NCBI RefSeq assembly: GCF_004000945.1
Contig: NZ_BIMF01000004.1
Span: 1-64,000 of the forward strand
Direction of reading: 5' to 3'
DNA: 64,000 nt
Source of the DNA: Paenibacillus lautus NBRC 15380
GTDB lineage: Bacteria > Bacillota > Bacilli > Paenibacillales > Paenibacillaceae
This document shows positions 21,595 through 30,873 of this stretch, in pieces. Made by a program: the position numbers and the translations under genes. The notes below the pieces were generated by a model. The model was not told where the DNA came from and did no database searches. It saw only the letters and a program-made list of their open reading frames with translations. Within the stretch, counting starts at the first letter, position 1. Each line of letters starts with the position of its first letter.

Positions 21595-21790
21595 GTTTAT
21601 TCATCAGGTTAAACTTCATCTGACAATGAACTTGGAGGATGGAATTCCTCCACAACATCTCGTTCGCACGGTGAATGAAGCGGTCAACCGCTTGGGCAAC
21701 CGAGAATCTTTATGGCTGACTCCCCAAGGCAGCGGATGCAACAGCTATCATTCATTCCGCTCCAAGGTTCGCTACCGCCTACGACAGCCT
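21593..21790 (+). pseudogene. Decayed transposase N-terminal fragment (IS1182-like)
   Basis: The 5' part encodes QVKLHLTMNLEDGIPP, QHLVRTVNEAVNRL and then GSGCNSYHS. These resemble the N-terminus of IS1182-type DDE transposases (a hydrophilic lead with E-D-.-I-P..HL.R, later G.G..SYHP.M..KVLVYAY). Frameshifts follow the SYH motif and the remainder, including the catalytic region, is missing. It is cut off by the end of nirC. Only the motif resemblance supports this; an alignment would confirm it. Confidence 0.55.
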
Positions 21791-22577
21791 ACTTTTGCTT
21801 GCTCCCTTTTCCCGACGAGATAAACCAGTAAGCCATGCCTACAAACAACCCGCCGCCAATCATATTCCCCAGGGTGACCGGCACCATGTTGCTGATCCAT
21901 CCACCGATGGAAATGGTCTCGGGATGCCCTGGTAAAATCGTCGCAAGCGTCAGAAGTGTCATATTGGCTACGCTATGCTCGTACCCTGTCGCAATGAAGG
22001 CAAACAGACACCACCATATTAAGATCAGCTTTGTCGTTTCTCCTTTGGCCCGAATCCCCATCCATAAAGCCAGACAGACAAGCCAGTTACACAAGATGCC
22101 TCTGAAAAACAGCTCCATAAACGGATCATTCATTTTCTTGGCGGCAGCCGTGAAGATGAGATGGTCCGGCGCCAGGCCTTTGAACAGGCCGGAAGCATAC
22201 ACCAGATAGCTGAGCAGAATCGCTCCAGCCAAATTGCCGATAAATACGAGTACCCAGTTTTTCAGCGTATCCCCCATCGTCGTTCGTCCGGATAAGGTGC
22301 TTATCGTAAAAAACATATGATTCCCGGTGAACAGCTCGGATCCGGCGAACACCACCAACGTGAGCGCAATTCCGAATGCAGCTCCCATAACGAGGGATTG
22401 GAAAGGTGAGCCGGCAGCTGCCAGCGGCGCCCCCAGCTTAAAGATCAATACAATTCCAATGCCGACATACGCGCCCGCCAGCATAGCCGATACCATATAG
22501 CGCAGCAGATTGTTATTCATCTGCTCTTTTTTCCCGACGGCGGCATTGACGACGGCTTCCACATCGGTTTTAAACAT
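21789..22577 (-). CDS. nirC: Formate/nitrite transporter (FNT family), probable NirC
   Basis: A 262-aa FNT channel with six TM helices and the family signatures FAGSELFTGNHMFF (about 78-91) and GILCNWLVCLALWM (about 160-173). Downstream of nirB-nirD, it most likely imports nitrite for the ammonifying reductase. Formate is the alternative substrate, since pfl is nearby. It shares the nirBD transcript, 47 bases after nirD. Confidence 0.9.
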   Translation of the reverse strand: MFKTDVEAVVNAAVGKKEQMNNNLLRYMVSAMLAGAYVGIGIVLIFKLGAPLAAAGSPFQSLVMGAAFGIALTLVVFAGSELFTGNHMFFTISTLSGRTTMGDTLKNWVLVFIGNLAGAILLSYLVYASGLFKGLAPDHLIFTAAAKKMNDPFMELFFRGILCNWLVCLALWMGIRAKGETTKLILIWWCLFAFIATGYEHSVANMTLLTLATILPGHPETISIGGWISNMVPVTLGNMIGGGLFVGMAYWFISSGKGSKQK

Positions 22578-22624
22578 GGGATACCACCCCTTGATATCGT
22601 CTGTTGATTATGCGATTGCTGGCC

Positions 22625-22942
22625 TTAAACACCCACCTCAACCCTTCCGTCCACGGCGCGAATCGGATACACACGAACCTGACCTTGATCCGGAGCCTGT
22701 ACGAGCCCGGTTGAAAGCTCGATTTTCCAATCGTATAACGGATCGTAGATGTAGTGCCCGGATACGATGGCTTCTGAAAGCGGCCCTCCTTTTGGATGTG
22801 GGCTTTGATTGTCCAGCGCAAACCATTGATGATCCGAAGTCCGGAAGACGGCAATCTCCCGGTCTCCAAGTTGGACCACCCTTCCGAGCTGTGACAGAAA
22901 ATCATGTTCATTCCCTACCGTAATAAATCTTCCGGTTTCCAT
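22625..22942 (-). CDS. nirD: NADH-dependent nitrite reductase small subunit
   Basis: A 105-aa Rieske-fold subunit of assimilatory/ammonifying nitrite reductase. It has the usual NirD features: a Rieske-like core (ALDNQSPHPKGGPLSEAIVSG, IYDPLYDWKIEL) without the Cys ligands for a [2Fe-2S] cluster, as is normal for NirD. It lies downstream of nirB with an intercistronic hairpin between them. Confidence 0.93.
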   Translation of the reverse strand: METGRFITVGNEHDFLSQLGRVVQLGDREIAVFRTSDHQWFALDNQSPHPKGGPLSEAIVSGHYIYDPLYDWKIELSTGLVQAPDQGQVRVYPIRAVDGRVEVGV

Positions 22943-23011
22943 AACATATAACCTCCACTTCTCTTTTCTATCCTCATCCTTACTTCGAATAGCTCTCTTT
23001 GTTCAGGCGGC

Positions 23012-23037
23012 AAGAGGGAAGTATGTTCCTCCCTCTT
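23012..23037 (-). terminator. Intercistronic hairpin nirB-nirD
   Basis: AAGAGGGA / TCCCTCTT, an 8-bp perfect stem starting right at the nirB stop. No U-tract on the minus strand, so probably a processing or stability element. Confidence 0.6.
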
Positions 23038-25476
23038 TTATTTGCTGCTGACCGGTCTTGCATCCTCGAATAACGTATTGCGCAGCTTCTCGTCGTTCAG
23101 CACTTTCTTCCAAGGATCCTCGACTTGCTGCAGGGCGAGCTCAATTCTCTCCACCAGTTCCTTACGCTGCTTGGGATCATCCAGGATAACCGCTCGGATT
23201 TGTTCCAGTCCCAAGCGCTCCACCCACTCCGATGTTCTCTCCAGGTACTTGCCGGTTTCACGGTAATACTGCATCAAGGCTCCGCAGATTTCGATCAGCT
23301 CTTCATCCGTTTTCACTTTGCAGAACGAATCAGCCAGACGCGCTTTCGTTCCGCCGTTGCCTCCAACGAATATTTCCCATCCACCGTCATTGCCAACGAT
23401 CCCGATGTCTTTTGTGCACGACTCGGCACAATTTCGCGGACATCCATTGACCGCCAATTTAAATTTCGCCGGAAAATCCAGTCTTTCAAATTTCTCCTCG
23501 AGGAATGCCCCCATGCCCATCGAATCCTGCGTACCGAAACGACAAAATTGGGAACCTACACAGGTCTTCACGGTCCGCAGCGATTTGGCATAAGCATAAC
23601 CCGACGGCATATCGAGCTCTTCCCAAACCCTCGGTAAATCTTCCTTCTTAACACCGATGAGGTCCAGACGCTGTCCGCCGGTAACCTTTACGACCTTCAC
23701 ATTATATTTAAGCGATACATCCGCGATTTTCTTCAAATCCTCCGGTGTGGTAACGCCGCCGTACATTCTTGGGACTACCGTGTACGTGCCGTCTTTCTGA
23801 ATGTTGGCGTTCATCCGTTCGTTGACAAATCGGGATTCTCTCTCCTCCTGATGGGTTACCGGATTCAGCATCGCCAGATAATAATGAATGGCAGGACGGC
23901 ATTTCGAGCAGCCCTCCGGGTTGCTGAACTCCAGAACATGCATGACTTCCTTCGTCGTGGTAAGCCCCTTGGCGCGGATTTCGGCGACGATTTCGTCCCG
24001 ATCGAGCGTTGTGCATGGGCATATGCCTTGTTTGCCTGCCGCCTTAAAGCCATCGCCCAATACGCTCTGGAGTATTTGCTCCACGACAGGTTTACAGCCG
24101 CCGCACGAGCGGGTAGCTCCTGTACATGCTTTAATCTCATCCACTGTCGTATGGCCTTGGAGAGTAATGGCATCCACAATGGCTTTTTTGGTTACGCCGT
24201 TGCAGCCGCATACGATTTCATCATCGGGCATCTTCTCCAGCGAGAATGCCTTGGCGCTTCCTGTCCCTGCACTGTCAGTGCCCATGATCGAATCGTAAAT
24301 CTGATCCGTCATGGCTGTCTTTTTCCGAATCATGGATTGAAGGCTTGCCGAATCGCTCACATCTCCGAACAATATCGCCCCAACGATGATATTGTCGCGA
24401 ATTAATATTTTCTTATAGGTCTTGCGCCAATCATCTTTCGCGGTGATCACCGCGTGTTCGGCTTGCTCCATGAACTCGCCGGCAGAGAATACATCAACCC
24501 CGCTGATTTTCAGCTTCGTCGATACAATGCTTCCCTCGTAAGGCTTGCCTTCCACGCCGCATAGATGCTTCGCCAATACCTGTCCCTGTTCGAACAACGG
24601 CGCAACCAGGCCGTAGCATGCCCCCCGATGCTCGCAGCATTCGCCAACCGCATACACATCCGGCCAGGAAGTTTGAAGATAATCATTGACTACGATGCCC
24701 CGGTTCACTTCGATTCCGCTCGCTTGGGCGATCGCGGTGTTCGCTCTGATGCCCACTGCCATAACCACCAGGTCGGCTTCAAGCTCATCCCCATCCTTGA
24801 ACCGGAGTCCCGTAACTCTGGTATCTCCCAATATTTCGGTTGTTTGCTTGCCTAATAAGAAGTTGATGCCCTGCTGTTCAAGCTCCCTTTTCAGCATGCC
24901 GGATGCCATCGAGTCCAACTGGCTCTCCATTAAATCCTGCATGAGATGAACTACCGTCACCTCCATGCCCAGGCTGACCAATCCCTTGGCCGCTTCCAGA
25001 CCCAGAAGCCCCCCGCCAATGACAGCCGCTTTCTTGTATGCCTTAGCGGCTTGAAGCATCTGCGTGCAATCGGCAATGTTTCGGAAACCGATAACGCCTT
25101 CTTTGTCACTTCCCGGTACGGGTAAAATAAAGGGCTTCGAGCCCGTAGCTATCATGACTTTGTCATAAGGCACCGTCAATCCGTTGTCGGCTGTCACGAC
25201 CTTGCGCTCTCCATCAATGGCAGTTACAGTGGCACCCGTGTGCAAAGTGATATGGTTATCCTCGTACCATTTCCAATCATTCAATACAATGTCATCCAAT
25301 GTTTTGCTGCCTTCCAGCACATACGACAGCATGATGCGGTTATAATTCGGATGAGGCTCTTGTCCAATGACGGTGATGTCAAAATTCCCACCCAATTTAA
25401 TGATTTGCTCGACCGTACTAATCCCGGCAATACCGTTGCCAATGACAACTAACTTTTCTCTCTTTATATTGGACAT
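23038..25476 (-). CDS. nirB: NADH-dependent nitrite reductase large subunit
   Basis: Reduces nitrite to ammonia with NADH in the cytoplasm. The 812-aa protein has an N-terminal FAD/NAD reductase (VVIGNGIAGIS near 10, second Rossmann GGGLLGLEAAKG near 150). Two BFD-type [2Fe-2S] segments follow (CGCNGV..CGGCKP about 420-460 and CPCTTL..CSKCRP about 480-530). The sulfite/nitrite-reductase ferredoxin-like domain ends in the siroheme/[4Fe-4S] ligands CVGSQFC and NGCPRNCAESC (about 640-690). The ATG at 25476 follows GGGGAGG. A consensus Fnr promoter lies upstream. Confidence 0.97.
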   Translation of the reverse strand: MSNIKREKLVVIGNGIAGISTVEQIIKLGGNFDITVIGQEPHPNYNRIMLSYVLEGSKTLDDIVLNDWKWYEDNHITLHTGATVTAIDGERKVVTADNGLTVPYDKVMIATGSKPFILPVPGSDKEGVIGFRNIADCTQMLQAAKAYKKAAVIGGGLLGLEAAKGLVSLGMEVTVVHLMQDLMESQLDSMASGMLKRELEQQGINFLLGKQTTEILGDTRVTGLRFKDGDELEADLVVMAVGIRANTAIAQASGIEVNRGIVVNDYLQTSWPDVYAVGECCEHRGACYGLVAPLFEQGQVLAKHLCGVEGKPYEGSIVSTKLKISGVDVFSAGEFMEQAEHAVITAKDDWRKTYKKILIRDNIIVGAILFGDVSDSASLQSMIRKKTAMTDQIYDSIMGTDSAGTGSAKAFSLEKMPDDEIVCGCNGVTKKAIVDAITLQGHTTVDEIKACTGATRSCGGCKPVVEQILQSVLGDGFKAAGKQGICPCTTLDRDEIVAEIRAKGLTTTKEVMHVLEFSNPEGCSKCRPAIHYYLAMLNPVTHQEERESRFVNERMNANIQKDGTYTVVPRMYGGVTTPEDLKKIADVSLKYNVKVVKVTGGQRLDLIGVKKEDLPRVWEELDMPSGYAYAKSLRTVKTCVGSQFCRFGTQDSMGMGAFLEEKFERLDFPAKFKLAVNGCPRNCAESCTKDIGIVGNDGGWEIFVGGNGGTKARLADSFCKVKTDEELIEICGALMQYYRETGKYLERTSEWVERLGLEQIRAVILDDPKQRKELVERIELALQQVEDPWKKVLNDEKLRNTLFEDARPVSSK

Positions 25477-25539
25477 AAGTTCGATTCCTCCCCAACACAT
25501 TTATCTAGTGATCGTGGTATTCCGTTCCTTTCACATAAA

Positions 25540-25582
25540 TTATATCGTCTGACGTCATTAATTTTTGTGATATATTTCACAT
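25540..25582 (-). promoter_or_regulatory. nirB promoter with consensus Fnr box
   Basis: TGTGATATATTTCACA (25567-25582) is a full match to the Fnr consensus. A perfect TATAAT at 25540-25545 (minus strand) sets the box centre 41.5 bp upstream of the inferred start, the class II activator position. Confidence 0.88.
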
Positions 25583-25611
25583 AAATCGTTAAAATTTTAA
25601 ACAAATATACA

Positions 25612-25644
25612 AAATAACCCTGTCCGCATCGGAACAAGGTTATG
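25612..25644 (-). terminator. Terminator of the 225-aa hypothetical gene
   Basis: ATAACCTTGT...ACAGGGTTAT stem, then UUUUG on the minus strand, 15 bases after the stop. Confidence 0.78.
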
Positions 25645-25658
25645 ATGAAGAATGCTCT

Positions 25659-26336
25659 CTATATAATATCGGCTTCCATATAGGCTCGTTCGCCGTTAGG
25701 AACCTTCAAATAAGGACGAATCCCGGCAAACCCCTTCGCGTCCAGGTTCACCCCGGTCATCCAGTTCCCCTCCAATAAGCCACGATCCGATTGCATAATG
25801 ACGGCAGGTGCCTGAATATGCTCCTGATACAGAACAATGTCGGCCTGAATGGTCTTAAAGGCCTTTCCTTGTTCCACCAACGGTACGGCGCTGATATACG
25901 TAGGCACAAAATAATTCGCGATCACATCCAGCTCTTCCCCGTCAAAAAACGGCTCGCTGCCAAGGATGGGATGCAGCATCGCGATTTTCTCATAGAGTGA
26001 CCAGATGATCATCTGCAGGAATCTTCCCGTTCGTCCTATATTCTGCCCGGTGGACGCATTCAATTTATCGGTTTCATAACCAATGAACTTCCATCCGCCG
26101 GGGGCTTTGACCCATTTCTGAAACATGCCTGCAGCATCGGCACTGCTTGGGTAAACGGATTCTGCAGATTCCGGGCTTGTTCCAGACACAGCTAGCCACA
26201 GGGAGTCCGGCACATACTGGCTCAGCATCCGCTTGGTTTTCTCAAAAATATGAAGCACTTTTAATGAAGCGTTTTCAAGTTCTGAGATGTCCTCTTGTCC
26301 ATAATGGAAACGGGAGATATACGTTCGCTTGGTCAT
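25659..26336 (-). CDS. Hypothetical protein
   Basis: A 225-aa soluble protein that I do not recognise. No signal peptide or TM helix. Slightly hydrophobic beta-rich C-terminal half (YFVPTYISAVPLVEQ, PAVIMQSDRGLLEGNWMTGVNL). ATG at 26336 was chosen because AAGGAGG precedes it. Monocistronic with its own terminator, convergent with nothing and just upstream of the nirB promoter region. Confidence 0.75.
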   Translation of the reverse strand: MTKRTYISRFHYGQEDISELENASLKVLHIFEKTKRMLSQYVPDSLWLAVSGTSPESAESVYPSSADAAGMFQKWVKAPGGWKFIGYETDKLNASTGQNIGRTGRFLQMIIWSLYEKIAMLHPILGSEPFFDGEELDVIANYFVPTYISAVPLVEQGKAFKTIQADIVLYQEHIQAPAVIMQSDRGLLEGNWMTGVNLDAKGFAGIRPYLKVPNGERAYMEADII

Positions 26337-26458
26337 GGGCTCGCCTCCTTGATATGCTGCTGGGTTTTTCACATTATATAGCAGCTGCGTCCGCTTGGTG
26401 CATGTCCACCTATTCTTGCCGTAAAGAAACAGGAATCATACTGCTATTTAGAAAAAAA

Positions 26459-26489
26459 ACCCTGAAATGAGGATGTCTCATGCCAGGGT
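26459..26489 (-). terminator. Terminator of HxlR gene
   Basis: AACCCTG/CAGGGTT stem with inner ATGAG/CTCAT pairing, and seven U residues on the minus strand. Confidence 0.88.
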
Positions 26490-26518
26490 TTAATCATCAA
26501 GGGGAGTCTTAAGATGAC

Positions 26519-26839
26519 TCATCTTTCGACCCATTGTTCTGCCCAGGATGCAATTTGCTCCATCACCGGACGCAGTGCTTTGCCTTTTTCAGTCAGTTCA
26601 TATTCAATACGTACCGGTGTTTCCGGATAGACATGACGAATCAAAATGCCTTCACATTCCAAATCCTTCATCCGCTCGGAGAGCATTTTATCGCTCATGG
26701 ACGGAATCAAATTCGAAATATCCTTAAAGCGCTTAGGCCCGCTCATCAACGTTTGAATAATCAAACCGTTCCACCGTTTGCCCAGAAAAGAAAATGCAGA
26801 TTCAAAACGGGGACACATCGTAACATTTGTAACTTCCAT
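26519..26839 (-). CDS. HxlR-family transcriptional regulator
   Basis: A 106-aa MarR-like winged-helix regulator (HxlR/DUF24) with the family core FLGKRWNGLIIQTLMSGPKRFKDIS (about 18-42) and the wing MLSERMKDLECEGILIRHVYPETPVRIEYELTEKG. A conserved N-terminal Cys (residue 9, MCPRFE) is the redox-sensing Cys of YodB, CatR and HypR, so it may respond to quinones or disulfide stress. The palindrome upstream is a likely autoregulatory site. Its targets are unknown. Confidence 0.92.
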   Translation of the reverse strand: MEVTNVTMCPRFESAFSFLGKRWNGLIIQTLMSGPKRFKDISNLIPSMSDKMLSERMKDLECEGILIRHVYPETPVRIEYELTEKGKALRPVMEQIASWAEQWVER

Positions 26840-26907
26840 ATCCCTTCACCTCTTTACGAAGTCACCTTGTTTATAGAAACTCATAAGCTTAATCAAAAAT
26901 CTAGAAA

Positions 26908-26924
26908 ACTTACGAATTGTAAGT
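26908..26924. promoter_or_regulatory. Probable HxlR operator
   Basis: ACTTAC-GAATT-GTAAGT, a perfect 6-bp inverted repeat with a 5-base spacer, 69 bases upstream of the HxlR start. HxlR proteins usually bind such dyads at their own promoters. Confidence 0.6.
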
Positions 26925-26986
26925 ATGTTTCATTTTAGCACATTTCCGAGAAACTGAAAACCACCTAGCCCCTTTTTCCCATAAAA

Positions 26987-27655
26987 TCAGCGTTTGTCCC
27001 ATAATATACGAGCCAAAATATCCAAATCTTCCTCGATCAAAGTGGATAATTTCCTATTATACAGTACGGCCGCTGGATGGAACAGAGGGAATATCTTATA
27101 GGTTTCCACTGAAAACATATAGCCCCCACCGGGATTCTCCGGATCTGCTGCTTGCTGGACCGGGCCTTCCATCAGTTTGCCGTGCAGCGATGTCACCGTT
27201 TCATGGCTTCCGATTAACCGGTGCAGCGCCGTATTTCCCATGGGTGCGATAATGTGTGGGCGAACCCATCGGATCTCTTCATCAAGCAAAGGTGCATGGG
27301 CCAATATTTCCGCCTTCGTCGGTGTCCGATTGGAGCGGCTGATGACACGCTCGCCCGTGGACCTCACGATTATCTTTTCCTTATAGGGCCTGCTTCTCAT
27401 GGCACTGGTAATATAGACTTGCTCCCGGGTCAGGTTCAGCCGTTCCAGGTAGGCATTCATCTCTTGTCCGGCCTGCCCTACAAAAGGTAAGCCTTCCAGA
27501 ACTTCATGGGCGCCGGGTGCTTCCCCGATAAACATAATCTTGGCGAAGCGGACTCCTCTCCCCAGCAGGAAGCCCTCAACGGGTTGATGGACAAGCTTGG
27601 CCTGGCATATGGCGATGGTTGCGGGATCTACAGGTGCGCTTTGTACTTCACTCAT
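26987..27655 (-). CDS. Uracil-DNA glycosylase superfamily protein (family 4/5-like)
   Basis: A 222-aa protein with motif A GEAPGAHEVLEGLPFVGQAG (about 44-63) and the C-terminal His motif FPLFHPAAVLYN, as in UDG families 4/5. Family 4 enzymes hold a [4Fe-4S] cluster by four Cys. Here only the first N-terminal Cys (ICQAK) remains, while the positions normally Cys are Ser in ITSAMRSRP and Ala in EILAHAPLL. It probably folds without the cluster. Activity on uracil in DNA is likely but not certain. Confidence 0.8.
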   Translation of the reverse strand: MSEVQSAPVDPATIAICQAKLVHQPVEGFLLGRGVRFAKIMFIGEAPGAHEVLEGLPFVGQAGQEMNAYLERLNLTREQVYITSAMRSRPYKEKIIVRSTGERVISRSNRTPTKAEILAHAPLLDEEIRWVRPHIIAPMGNTALHRLIGSHETVTSLHGKLMEGPVQQAADPENPGGGYMFSVETYKIFPLFHPAAVLYNRKLSTLIEEDLDILARILWDKR

Positions 27656-27756
27656 GTGTACAGCCCCCCTTCTTGTATATCATAACAATACCCCATACTT
27701 AGGTATATTCTATCCCTAGCTGGCAAAAACATTTCGGTGAACTTTCACCGCCAACG

Positions 27757-27798
27757 ATAAAACGAGCCGCTCAAGGATTGCCCCCTGAACGACTCGTT
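27757..27798 (-). terminator. Terminator of sugar-oxidation operon
   Basis: AACGAGTCG...CGGCTCGTT with inner TCA/TGA pairing, followed by UUUUAUCG on the minus strand, 36 bases after the ThuA gene. Confidence 0.82.
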
Positions 27799-27833
27799 AA
27801 CTCATTGCTTCTTAAAAAAACGCTGCTTGTAGC

Positions 27834-28556
27834 TTAGACTAAAACGGGAAGCGCGCGAACCGGCTGACTGTTGCCAAAGGTTTGCTTGCCTGCTGTAGAA
27901 TAAGCCCAGTTAATCGCATTGGTGATCACTTTCAGCACTTCGGGGTTGTAGTAGGTTGGATAGGTCTCATGCCCCGGTCGGAAATAGAAAATGTTTCCAT
28001 GACCACGCTTGAACGTGCAACCGCTGCGGAATACTTCGCCGCCTTCAAAATTGCTGACAAATACCAGCTCATCTGGGGCTGGAATATCAAAGAACTCCCC
28101 GTACATTTCCTCGTGCTCAATGATGATCGGCCCCGTAATTCCCGCCGCAATCGGATGCGTCGGATTCACGCTCCAAATAATTTCCTGTTCTCCTGCTTCG
28201 CGCCACTTCAAATCGCAGCTTGTGCCCATCAATGCTTTGAACGGCTTGGAAAAATGTCCGGAATGAAGAACAATCAGACCCATCCCATCCTGCACGCGCT
28301 TTACGACCTTGCTTACGATTTCGTCACTTACCTGGTCATGAGCCATATGCCCCCACCACAACAGCACATCGGTTGAATCCAGTACATCGTCCGTCAATCC
28401 ATGCTCCGGCTGATCAAGCGTTGCCGTTCTGATAACGAAATCCGGATTTTGCAGACCCTCCGCCAAAGCAGTGTGAATCCCCGCCGGATAAACGCTGCGA
28501 ACCTCATCATGGATCTTCTCGTGTACGAATTCATTCCAAATGGTTACGTTAAGCAT
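27834..28556 (-). CDS. ThuA-like protein
   Basis: A 240-aa class I glutamine-amidotransferase-like fold protein of the ThuA family (trehalose utilisation). Family motifs: [14 protein letters not shown] (about 62-75), [15 protein letters not shown] (about 92-106) and [20 protein letters not shown] (about 200-219). ThuA takes part in catabolism through 3-keto sugars in rhizobia, although its reaction is debated. It is the last gene of a run with an isomerase and two dehydrogenases. Confidence 0.92.
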   Translation of the reverse strand: MLNVTIWNEFVHEKIHDEVRSVYPAGIHTALAEGLQNPDFVIRTATLDQPEHGLTDDVLDSTDVLLWWGHMAHDQVSDEIVSKVVKRVQDGMGLIVLHSGHFSKPFKALMGTSCDLKWREAGEQEIIWSVNPTHPIAAGITGPIIIEHEEMYGEFFDIPAPDELVFVSNFEGGEVFRSGCTFKRGHGNIFYFRPGHETYPTYYNPEVLKVITNAINWAYSTAGKQTFGNSQPVRALPVLV

Positions 28557-28601
28557 GTTGCTGTTCCCCCTAATTGCTTATTCGGCTATTCCTCTACGCT
28601 G

Positions 28602-29570
28602 TTAGACCCACCACATTTCTCCGAGCGGCTCTTCGATCAGCACTTGCTGAAGGTTTTGCACCGCTTTGGAGAAGCCTTCTTCAATGGACATCAATCCATC
28701 TTCATGTTCAATGCTTACGACATAATCATATCCAACCAGACGAAGGGCACTCATCATATCCGCCCATTCCTTCACATCATGTCCGTAGCCTACGCTGCGG
28801 AACTGCCAAGCGCGATCCAGCATGTTGGCATAAGACTGCATATCGGTCAGACCGTGTTTGTTCACGTTGATCGGGTCAATGCTTGTATCCTTCGCATGGA
28901 AGTGGTGGATTGCCCCTTCGCGACCCAAAATTTGAATCGCTTGAACAGGATCGATCCCTTGCCACCACATATGGCTCGGATCCAGGTTGGCACCGATCAC
29001 TTCGCCTGCGGCTTCACGCAAACGGAGCAGCGTGCCTGGCGTATGAACGGAGAAGCCGCCGTGCAATTCCAAACCAATCTTCACATTTCGATCTGCGGCA
29101 AATTTACCCCATTCGGTCCAATAAGGAATGACCTTGTTATCCCACTGCCAAGTCAGAATCTCTTGGTAGTCGTTAGGCCAAGGCGCAACCGGCCAGTTCG
29201 GGTATTTAGCATCCTCATGGTCGCCCGGGCAGCCGGAGAATGTGTTAACAACAGGTACTTCAAGCTTCTCGGCAAGTTCTACCGTTTTTACGTACGTGTC
29301 ATGGAACTCTTTCGCGATTGCCTTTTGCGGATGAAGCGGGTTGCCGTGGCAGCTCAGTGCGCTAATGATCAACCCACGGGATTCTACCGCATTTTTGAAG
29401 TTTTTCAGCGCGGTTTCATTCTCCAGCAGCTCGGCCGGGTTGCAATGCGCGTTTCCCGGATAACCGCCTGTTCCGATCTCAACCGCTTTAAGTCCCTTGG
29501 ATGCCACGTAGTCCAAAGCATCCTCAAATTTACGTCCGCTCAGCAATACCATAAATACGCCTAATTTCAT
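28602..29570 (-). CDS. Sugar phosphate isomerase/epimerase family protein
   Basis: A 322-aa xylose-isomerase-like TIM barrel (AP endonuclease 2 family). Acidic and His metal ligands appear in GLELHGGF (about 154-161), NLDPSHMWWQG (about 184-194), IHHFHAKDTSID and VSIEHEDG (about 283-290). Such enzymes act on keto or inositol-type sugars, often next to Gfo/Idh/MocA dehydrogenases, as here. The substrate is unknown. Confidence 0.92.
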   Translation of the reverse strand: MKLGVFMVLLSGRKFEDALDYVASKGLKAVEIGTGGYPGNAHCNPAELLENETALKNFKNAVESRGLIISALSCHGNPLHPQKAIAKEFHDTYVKTVELAEKLEVPVVNTFSGCPGDHEDAKYPNWPVAPWPNDYQEILTWQWDNKVIPYWTEWGKFAADRNVKIGLELHGGFSVHTPGTLLRLREAAGEVIGANLDPSHMWWQGIDPVQAIQILGREGAIHHFHAKDTSIDPINVNKHGLTDMQSYANMLDRAWQFRSVGYGHDVKEWADMMSALRLVGYDYVVSIEHEDGLMSIEEGFSKAVQNLQQVLIEEPLGEMWWV

Positions 29571-29615
29571 TGTATACCTCCTGGTTTATCTAAGTATTAG
29601 TAGTGATTGTAAGAT

Positions 29616-30701
29616 TTAGTTATCGAAGTAAACCGCTTTTCCGGTCTTCGCCGATTCATAGATCGCTTCCAGAATTTGCGTTACCACAAACGCTTGCTCC
29701 GGCTTAACCACAGGGTCCTTATCCTCAATTATAGCCTCCAGCCACATTCTGGCTTCACGGTCCGCATCATTTTCCTTGGAACCGGAATAGAACGCTACGC
29801 CGCCGGCATTCAAATCCACTTTGGTTTCATACAATCTGCTCATTTTCTCGCCGTTAATACGCAAACCGTCCTTCATGTCAGCTCCGCCTTCGGTACCCGC
29901 CAGCACGGCTTTGGCTTCGCCAGTCTCAACGACGTTAAGGGCCCAGCTGGATTCCAAAATAATCGTTGCGCCGTTCTCCATCGTGATGAACCCGAATGCC
30001 GAATCCTCTACCTTGAACTCCTTCGGATCCCACGGACCGAACGCATTCGCCGCATTCTCGCGTTGACCAAGTTTATGGAACGTGGATCCAAGCACGCTCT
30101 TCGGCTTGTAGTTGTCCATCAGCCACAATGTCAAATCCAGTGCATGGGTACCGATATCGATCAACGGACCTCCGCCTTGCTTCTCTTCGTCAAGGAATAC
30201 GCCCCAGGTCGGAACGGCACGGCGGCGAACAGCCAGCGCTTTACCGTAGTAAATCTCGCCCAGATCGCCTTCCTCACAGACGCCTTTCAGATACATGCTA
30301 TCATCCCGGAAACGGTTGTTGTAACCGATGGTAAGTTTTTTCCCTGTACGCTTTGCGGCGTCCAGCATGGCTTTGGCTTCGGAAACGGTCTTCGCCATTG
30401 GTTTCTCGCACATGACATGCTTGCCGGCTTCCAAGGATGCAACCGTAATCTCGGAGTGCGAATCGTTCGGTGTACACACATGAATAACATCGATGCTGCC
30501 GTCTAACAGCAGCTCTCTGAAATCCGTGTATACTTTTGCGCCTTCAACCCCGTATTCGGCAGCCGCCTTCTGCGCGCGCTCTTCAACGATATCGCAAAAA
30601 GCGACCAATTCGGCCTGCGCCTGCTTCTTCAAGCTCGGCATATGCTTGCCGTTGGCGATTCCCCCGCAACCGATAATTCCGATCTTCAACGCTTTCGACA
30701 T
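29616..30701 (-). CDS. Gfo/Idh/MocA-family oxidoreductase (copy 1)
   Basis: A 361-aa NAD(P)-dependent dehydrogenase. N-terminal Rossmann fold GIIGCGGIANGKHMP (about 7-21), the family EKPMA motif (about 98-102), and the C-terminal catalytic segment GGPLIDIGTHALDLTLW (about 172-188) with Asp and His. ATG at 30701 has GGGAGG 8 bases upstream, unlike the ATG two codons earlier. It probably oxidises a sugar to its keto form or the reverse, together with copy 2. Confidence 0.93.
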   Translation of the reverse strand: MSKALKIGIIGCGGIANGKHMPSLKKQAQAELVAFCDIVEERAQKAAAEYGVEGAKVYTDFRELLLDGSIDVIHVCTPNDSHSEITVASLEAGKHVMCEKPMAKTVSEAKAMLDAAKRTGKKLTIGYNNRFRDDSMYLKGVCEEGDLGEIYYGKALAVRRRAVPTWGVFLDEEKQGGGPLIDIGTHALDLTLWLMDNYKPKSVLGSTFHKLGQRENAANAFGPWDPKEFKVEDSAFGFITMENGATIILESSWALNVVETGEAKAVLAGTEGGADMKDGLRINGEKMSRLYETKVDLNAGGVAFYSGSKENDADREARMWLEAIIEDKDPVVKPEQAFVVTQILEAIYESAKTGKAVYFDN

Positions 30702-30873
30702 GTCCATTTCCTCCCCATAGGCATTTGATCACTTTGGATGCTCTCCAAATATTAGTGCAACGCTTTCATGCGGACCATTTCCAAGAATTCGCAATCCTGT
30801 CAGATCCGTCAGAAGCTGGTTTGCATGTCGTTCATAACCAGTTTACAAGAATATGAACCGGGCTGCCAGTTCG

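Noticed and set aside
30759..30772. CcpA (cre) site near Gfo/Idh copy 1
   Set aside because: TGAAAGCGTT matches the first ten positions but the 3' NCA end is out of phase; there is no supporting promoter.
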